From NCBI RefSeq assembly GCF_951805225.1, contig NZ_OX638201.1, positions 5,084,001-5,148,000 on the forward strand: a stretch of 64,000 bases of DNA, given 5' to 3'. The notes beneath the pieces were generated by a model that was not told the origin of the DNA, made no database searches, and saw only the letters and a list, made by a program, of their open reading frames with translations. Both the position numbers and the translations under genes were made by a program. Source of the DNA: an uncultured Flavobacterium sp. (lineage in GTDB: Bacteria; Bacteroidota; Bacteroidia; Flavobacteriales; Flavobacteriaceae). Positions 60,184 to 64,000 of this stretch are shown one piece after another. Numbering within the stretch: position 1 is the stretch's first letter; every line of letters begins with the position of its first letter.

Positions 60184-60930
60184 TCAATTTTCAACTTCAG
60201 TTTTCAGCTTTTGGAATTCTTCGTTTTTCAGGGTTAGAAATTCCATTGTAGAGAGAATATTACTGTGATTTAAAAGATTTAATGATTTTGGATCAGCATC
60301 ACAGAAATCAAGAAATAACTCTTTTTCCTCGGGTTTTAATTTTAAATCTCTTGTAAAAAAAACATTAGGAACTGATTTTGCAACAAGTTTTTTAAAGCCA
60401 TCATTTGGCGTTGTTACTTTAGATTCGTCTTTATCTTTTTTAAATAAATTCCTAATTCCGGTTATCATTCTGCCCATGTCCATACCACCTGCAATACTTC
60501 CGTCATTAACGCCGGTATATTTTTGTAAAGAAGCAGCATCTTTTTCAAGTTTTACTGCATCTAAATCTTTTTGAGAAATTTTAAAAGGAGTCATTTTTAC
60601 ATCCGTAATTATTACCTCATCCAATTCTTCGGGTTTTAGACTCAACCTTACTTCAAGATTGTCAGCCGCAATATTTTCTTTGGTAACCCTTAATCTTTTG
60701 AAGAAGTAATCTTTCGAAAAGAAAATCAAACTATCTTTTACATGTACTAAAATCGAAAATTCTCCAAGGGAATTTGTAGTTGTACTTGTTTTGGTAGTTT
60801 TATTAATAACCTCTACATTTTTTAGCGGATTATTTTGAAAAATAACCTTTCCGTGAAGTAATTTTTCAGTTTGAGAAATCGAAAACTGATACGTTAAAAA
60901 AGAAATTGCAGTAAGTAATTTTACTTTCAT
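60184..60930 (-). CDS. Exported CarboxypepD_reg-like protein A
   Basis: A 248-residue protein with a signal peptide (ends SISQ) and an N-terminal carboxypeptidase regulatory-like domain (LLHGKVIFQNNPLKNVEVINKT, TNSLGEFSIL, LIFFSKDYFFKRLRV). The middle (about 115-180) has no known domain. A C-terminal helical part contains FKKLVAKSV, LKPEEKELFLDFCDADP and ILSTMEFL. It is a paralog of the gene at 60955. Function unknown; probably periplasmic. Confidence 0.8.
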   Translation of the reverse strand: MKVKLLTAISFLTYQFSISQTEKLLHGKVIFQNNPLKNVEVINKTTKTSTTTNSLGEFSILVHVKDSLIFFSKDYFFKRLRVTKENIAADNLEVRLSLKPEELDEVIITDVKMTPFKISQKDLDAVKLEKDAASLQKYTGVNDGSIAGGMDMGRMITGIRNLFKKDKDESKVTTPNDGFKKLVAKSVPNVFFTRDLKLKPEEKELFLDFCDADPKSLNLLNHSNILSTMEFLTLKNEEFQKLKTEVEN

Positions 60931-60954
60931 TTTGAGAAATTGGTTAGATTTTAT

Positions 60955-61686
60955 TTAGTTTTTAAGCTCACTTTTTAGTTTCTGAAATTCTGTGTTTTTA
61001 GCGTATAGAAAATCCATTGTAGATAGAACATTTGCGTTATCTAAAAGTTTTTTAGATCTCGGATCAGCATCGCAAAAATCAAGAAACAATTCTTTTTCTT
61101 CAGGCTTTATTTTTAAATCGTTGATAAAAAAGGCAGGCGAGCAAGAAGCCAAAACCAGTTTTTTGAAGCGTTGGTCAACTTCGATTGTTTTCTTCGGTCT
61201 ATCAAAAATAGCGTGACTGTAATTTATTGCTTTATTAATTTTTCCGTCATAAACATTAACCCTTGAAGTTACATCATCAAATTGCTTACGAATTTTAATT
61301 TTCCTTATTTCGTCTCTGTTATAAGCATTATCAATGATTTTAGGAGCTTTAATATTCGTCATTATAATAACGTCATCTAATTCTTCAGGCTTTGGAGCCA
61401 TATTGACAATTAGAGCATTGTTTTCTATATCTTTAGCTGAAAGCTTTAATCTTTTAAATAAATAGTTTTTAGAGAAAAATATAAGGCTATCCTGAGGTTT
61501 AACCAGAATCGAAAACTCTCCCCAATCATTTGTTCTGGTACTAGTTTGAGCAGTTTTATTGATTACTTCCACATCTTTGAGTAAGATTGTTTCCGAATGA
61601 ACTTTTCCTTTTAGGAGTTTTTCAGTTTGAGAAATCGAAAGTTGATACGTGAAAAAAGAAATTGTGGTAAGTAATTTTACTTTCAT
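60955..61686 (-). CDS. Exported CarboxypepD_reg-like protein B, paralog of A
   Basis: A 243-residue protein sharing with A the signal peptide (MKVKLLT), the regulatory-like domain, EELDDVII, and the C-terminal FKKLVLASCSPAFFINDLKIKPEEKELFLDFCDADP. The middle differs completely, and here has basic residues (RKIKIRKQFDDV). The genes lie 24 bp apart in the same direction, a tandem duplication with a divergent centre. The order suggests that B is translated first. Confidence 0.8.
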   Translation of the reverse strand: MKVKLLTTISFFTYQLSISQTEKLLKGKVHSETILLKDVEVINKTAQTSTRTNDWGEFSILVKPQDSLIFFSKNYLFKRLKLSAKDIENNALIVNMAPKPEELDDVIIMTNIKAPKIIDNAYNRDEIRKIKIRKQFDDVTSRVNVYDGKINKAINYSHAIFDRPKKTIEVDQRFKKLVLASCSPAFFINDLKIKPEEKELFLDFCDADPRSKKLLDNANVLSTMDFLYAKNTEFQKLKSELKN

Positions 61687-61842
61687 ACAGGATTAATTAG
61701 TTGAAAGTAAAATTATTAGAATTGTCTTAACTAAAACTTAGCAAATATGTAAATTCTTGTTAATAGATTTTTGCGTAGATGAGGTTTTAGATTAAGTTTT
61801 CAGTTAATCAGATTATGATTGAAAACTGCGACTGAATACTCT

Positions 61843-62490
61843 TTACAATATCTCAAGTAAATCTGAAGGATTATTTAATACCAATTTTGCGCCGGTTGCG
61901 ATTAGTTCGTCTTTTGTTCTGTAACCCCAGGAAACTCCAACCGGAAACATTTTAGCATTTGTTGCAGTTAAGATGTCGATATCTGAATCGCCTACAAAAA
62001 GAATTTCATCTGTTTTTAAGTTCCAGCTTTTGCTTATTTCGATCGCTTCAAACGGATTTGGTTTTTTAAGTGATTCCGTACTTAAACCAATTGCAGCATC
62101 AAAATAATCAGGGAATATTTCGGCTACGATTTTTTTGGTAAGTTCATCTGCTTTATTCGAAAAAACAGCTAATTTGAAATCTTGCGATGCCAAATGATCT
62201 AATAATTCAATAATACCATTATAAGGTTTTGTTTTTAGCGTGCAAATCTCGCGATATTCCGTAATCATGTTTTGAAAACTGATTTCGATCTCACGTTCTG
62301 TATTATTTGATGCCGGCAAAGCTTTACTTACCAAATTTCGTAAACCGCTTCCAATAAAATATTGATAATCATCATACGAATGCGTTGGAAAATTTAGTCT
62401 TTGTAGTATTGTATTCATTGCATCAGAAATGTCTTCCAATGAATTTACCAACGTTCCGTCCAGATCAAAAATAACACCTTTAAATTTCAT
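61843..62490 (-). CDS. HAD hydrolase, phosphoglycolate-phosphatase-like
   Basis: I start at 62490 (215 residues, MKFKGVIFDLDGTLVNS), because the longer frame would overlap the BaiN gene by 71 bp. HAD motif I is FDLDGT (Asp9 and Asp11), with a helical cap, motif II VFSNKAD, motif III Lys in LKKPNPFEA, motif IV ILFVGDSDIDI. This fits the Gph subfamily, which removes phosphate from 2-phosphoglycolate or similar acids. It is 4 bp after the BaiN stop, so probably co-transcribed. Confidence 0.9.
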   Translation of the reverse strand: MKFKGVIFDLDGTLVNSLEDISDAMNTILQRLNFPTHSYDDYQYFIGSGLRNLVSKALPASNNTEREIEISFQNMITEYREICTLKTKPYNGIIELLDHLASQDFKLAVFSNKADELTKKIVAEIFPDYFDAAIGLSTESLKKPNPFEAIEISKSWNLKTDEILFVGDSDIDILTATNAKMFPVGVSWGYRTKDELIATGAKLVLNNPSDLLEIL

Positions 62491-62494
62491 TATA

Positions 62495-63703
62495 TTATAT
62501 ATTATTTGCCAAAATAAAACCGCTTGTCCATGCATTCTGAAAGTTAAAACCTCCCGTAATAGCATCTATATTTACAATTTCTCCAGCAAAATAAAGATTT
62601 TGATGCAGTTTGCTTTCCATAGTTTTAAAGTTGATTTCTTTTAAATCGATTCCGCCAGCAGTTACAAACTCTTCTTTGAAAGTGCTTTTTCCGTTTACCT
62701 GAAATTTTGCTTTTGTCAATTGAGAAGCTAGATTCTGTAATTGGTTTTTAGATAAATCTGCCCATTTCGTTTCTGCTTCAATTTCAGAAGCTAAAACCAG
62801 ACTTTCCCATAAACGATTTGGGAAATCAAAAGGAGATTTTTTCGAAACTGCTTTTTTAGCATGTTCCTGTTTTAAGTCTTTCAGAATTTTTTCGGCATCT
62901 TCTGTATCAACATCATTTAACCAATTTACGAAAATGGTAAACTGATAATTTTTATCGAATAAAATACGAGCGCCCCAAGCCGAAAGTTTTAGAATTGCAG
63001 GACCGCTCATTCCCCAATGTGTGATTAATAAAGGTCCGGTTGATTCTAGTTTTGTATCTTTTACGTTTACGGTAACTTGTGCCGCAACGCCGGGCAATTC
63101 TTTTATTCTTGGATCTTTTATGTTGAATGTAAATAGGGAAGGAACCGGACTTACGATTGCGTGTCCTTGCGTTTGCAGCATTTCCCAAATTTTAGGATTA
63201 CTTCCTGTTGCCAAAACTAATTTTTCTGTAGCATAGTTTTCATCCTGCGTATCGATTTTCCAATGATTTTCGGCTTTAAAAATCGATTGAACACTTTGTC
63301 CAGTCAAAACTTTAATACCTAATTTTCCCGTTGCTTCCAGGAAACAATCTATAATAGTTTGAGAGGAATTCGAAACCGGAAACATTCTTCCGTCGTCTTC
63401 GATTTTTAATTCAACACCATGTTTTTCGAACCATTCAATTGTATCGCCGGAACAAAATTGATGAAAAGGACCACGAAGTTCTTTCTCGCCACGCGGATAA
63501 AATTTAACCAATTCATTTGGCTCAAAACAAGCGTGTGTTACATTGCATCTTCCGCCACCGGAAACGCGGACTTTAGAAAGCACTTCTTTTCCTCTTTCTA
63601 AAATGGCAATTTTCAGTTTCGGATTTTTCTCTGCAATATTAATCGCTGTAAAAAAACCTGCAGCGCCTCCGCCAACAATAATTATGTCGAAATTTTTAAT
63701 CAT
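62495..63703 (-). CDS. FAD/NAD(P)-binding oxidoreductase, BaiN/HI0933-like
   Basis: The 402-residue flavoprotein has the N-terminal FAD Rossmann site IIVGGGAAGFFTAINIAEK, VSGGGRCNVTHA and KLVLATGSNPKIWEMLQTQGH, then GPLLITHWGMSGPAILKLSAWG, and near the C-terminus VTAGGIDLKEINFKTMESKLHQNLYFAGEI and GGFNFQNAWTSG. This matches the BaiN/YhiN/HI0933 family of uncertain substrate. It precedes the HAD phosphatase gene by 4 bp. Confidence 0.94.
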   Translation of the reverse strand: MIKNFDIIIVGGGAAGFFTAINIAEKNPKLKIAILERGKEVLSKVRVSGGGRCNVTHACFEPNELVKFYPRGEKELRGPFHQFCSGDTIEWFEKHGVELKIEDDGRMFPVSNSSQTIIDCFLEATGKLGIKVLTGQSVQSIFKAENHWKIDTQDENYATEKLVLATGSNPKIWEMLQTQGHAIVSPVPSLFTFNIKDPRIKELPGVAAQVTVNVKDTKLESTGPLLITHWGMSGPAILKLSAWGARILFDKNYQFTIFVNWLNDVDTEDAEKILKDLKQEHAKKAVSKKSPFDFPNRLWESLVLASEIEAETKWADLSKNQLQNLASQLTKAKFQVNGKSTFKEEFVTAGGIDLKEINFKTMESKLHQNLYFAGEIVNIDAITGGFNFQNAWTSGFILANNI

Positions 63704-63726
63704 ATTTTTATTTACGACGTCAAAAT

Positions 63727-63759
63727 ATCTTTGTCAAAGTTTAAAACTTTGACAAAGAT
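63727..63759. repeat. CTTTGTCAAAG palindrome, third copy
   Basis: ATCTTTGTCAAAGTTT and its complement, as at 18444. It lies between the GDPD stop and the BaiN start. Confidence 0.8.
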
Positions 63760-63773
63760 TCGGACAGTCGATT

Positions 63774-64000
63774 TTATAGTTTATCCGGAAAATCAGAGAT
63801 AATTCCGTCTACGTTGTAGCTTTTTATTTTTTGAATGTCTTCTGCTGTATTTACTGTCCACGGCAAAACCTGAAATCCTTTTTCTTGTATTTTTTTGGTG
63901 TTTTCCAAAGTCAACAATTGATAATCAGGATTGATGGCGCTTGCTTTTATTCCTTCGGCGAAAGCCAAAGCTTTATCCAGATCTTCCTCTGTCAAAACTC
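63774..64000 (-). CDS. Glycerophosphodiester phosphodiesterase (C-terminal part)
   Basis: The reading frame runs out of the window at the right edge, so only about the last 75 residues are present. ASAINPDYQLLTLENTKKIQEKGFQVLPWTVNTAEDIQKIKSYNVDGIISDFPDKL is the typical end of a GDPD-family TIM barrel: the final strands VLPWTVN and GIISDFP are its hallmark. It would release glycerol 3-phosphate from glycerophosphodiesters. The N-terminal catalytic residues lie beyond the window. Confidence 0.9.
   Translation of the reverse strand, partial: VLTEEDLDKALAFAEGIKASAINPDYQLLTLENTKKIQEKGFQVLPWTVNTAEDIQKIKSYNVDGIISDFPDKL

Overview
The window is AT-rich chromosomal DNA from a Bacteroidota bacterium, almost certainly a Flavobacterium-like member of the Flavobacteriaceae. 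The grounds are: SusC/SusD and CarboxypepD_reg-type TonB-dependent receptors; lipoproteins with S/D-rich residues after the lipobox Cys; -7 boxes of the form TAnnTTTG with a TTG about 18-20 bp upstream; mevalonate-pathway genes; and many dispersed palindromes in the intergenic DNA. I see no phage, insertion sequence, CRISPR array or rRNA gene.

Layout. 1-5.4 kb: thioredoxin, then a LytTR response regulator overlapping a TPR histidine kinase, and a divergent cluster of three small lipoprotein-like genes, the last a decayed copy of the second. 5.4-9 kb: an exported M1 peptidase overlapping a DUF58 protein. 9-10 kb: two tRNA-Asp genes in duplicated cassettes. 10-15.4 kb: an AraC regulator followed by a TolC / HlyD / MFS tripartite efflux set. 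15.7-18.7 kb: a HAD phosphatase, a small Xre-regulated locus, a dense repeat patch and tRNA-Leu. 18.8-25 kb: M20 dipeptidase, MORN-like lipoprotein, saccharopine dehydrogenase, DUF423 and PEP carboxykinase. 25-30.4 kb: a beta-propeller phytase with its TonB-dependent receptor (a phosphate-scavenging pair), and DUF4407. 30.5-37 kb, minus strand: small soluble proteins, a cyclase, hemW, ruvC and a WG-repeat lipoprotein. 37-41.7 kb: a membrane protein with a glycosyltransferase, plus small membrane or exported proteins. 41.8-47.1 kb, minus strand: an isoprenoid cluster (mvaD, mevalonate kinase, DUF502, UbiA prenyltransferase) and a pseudouridine synthase. 47.3-48.8 kb: TspO and a TPR protein. 48.8-60.1 kb: a polysaccharide utilisation locus with a XylR-like regulator, a GH2 enzyme of exo-glucosaminidase type, an MFS sugar permease, a ROK kinase, SusC and SusD. 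60.2-64 kb: two tandem paralogous exported proteins, a HAD phosphatase, a BaiN-type flavoprotein and a glycerophosphodiesterase cut by the window edge.

The most unusual feature is the repeat content. At least a dozen repeat families occupy the gaps between genes. One of them, a palindromic element containing the core GAGCG(A/G)AGTCGAA, also lies inside mvaD and hemW, read without stops and in a different frame in each gene; a third family sits inside a glycosyltransferase. This resembles the Rickettsia palindromic elements that insert in frame into protein genes. Two further families deserve attention: a 26-bp non-palindromic repeat present four times with only two variable positions, and a structured element present twice in opposite orientation whose hairpin sequence differs between copies while pairing is kept. 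A single-base frameshift in an antitoxin-like gene lies within the mevalonate cluster.
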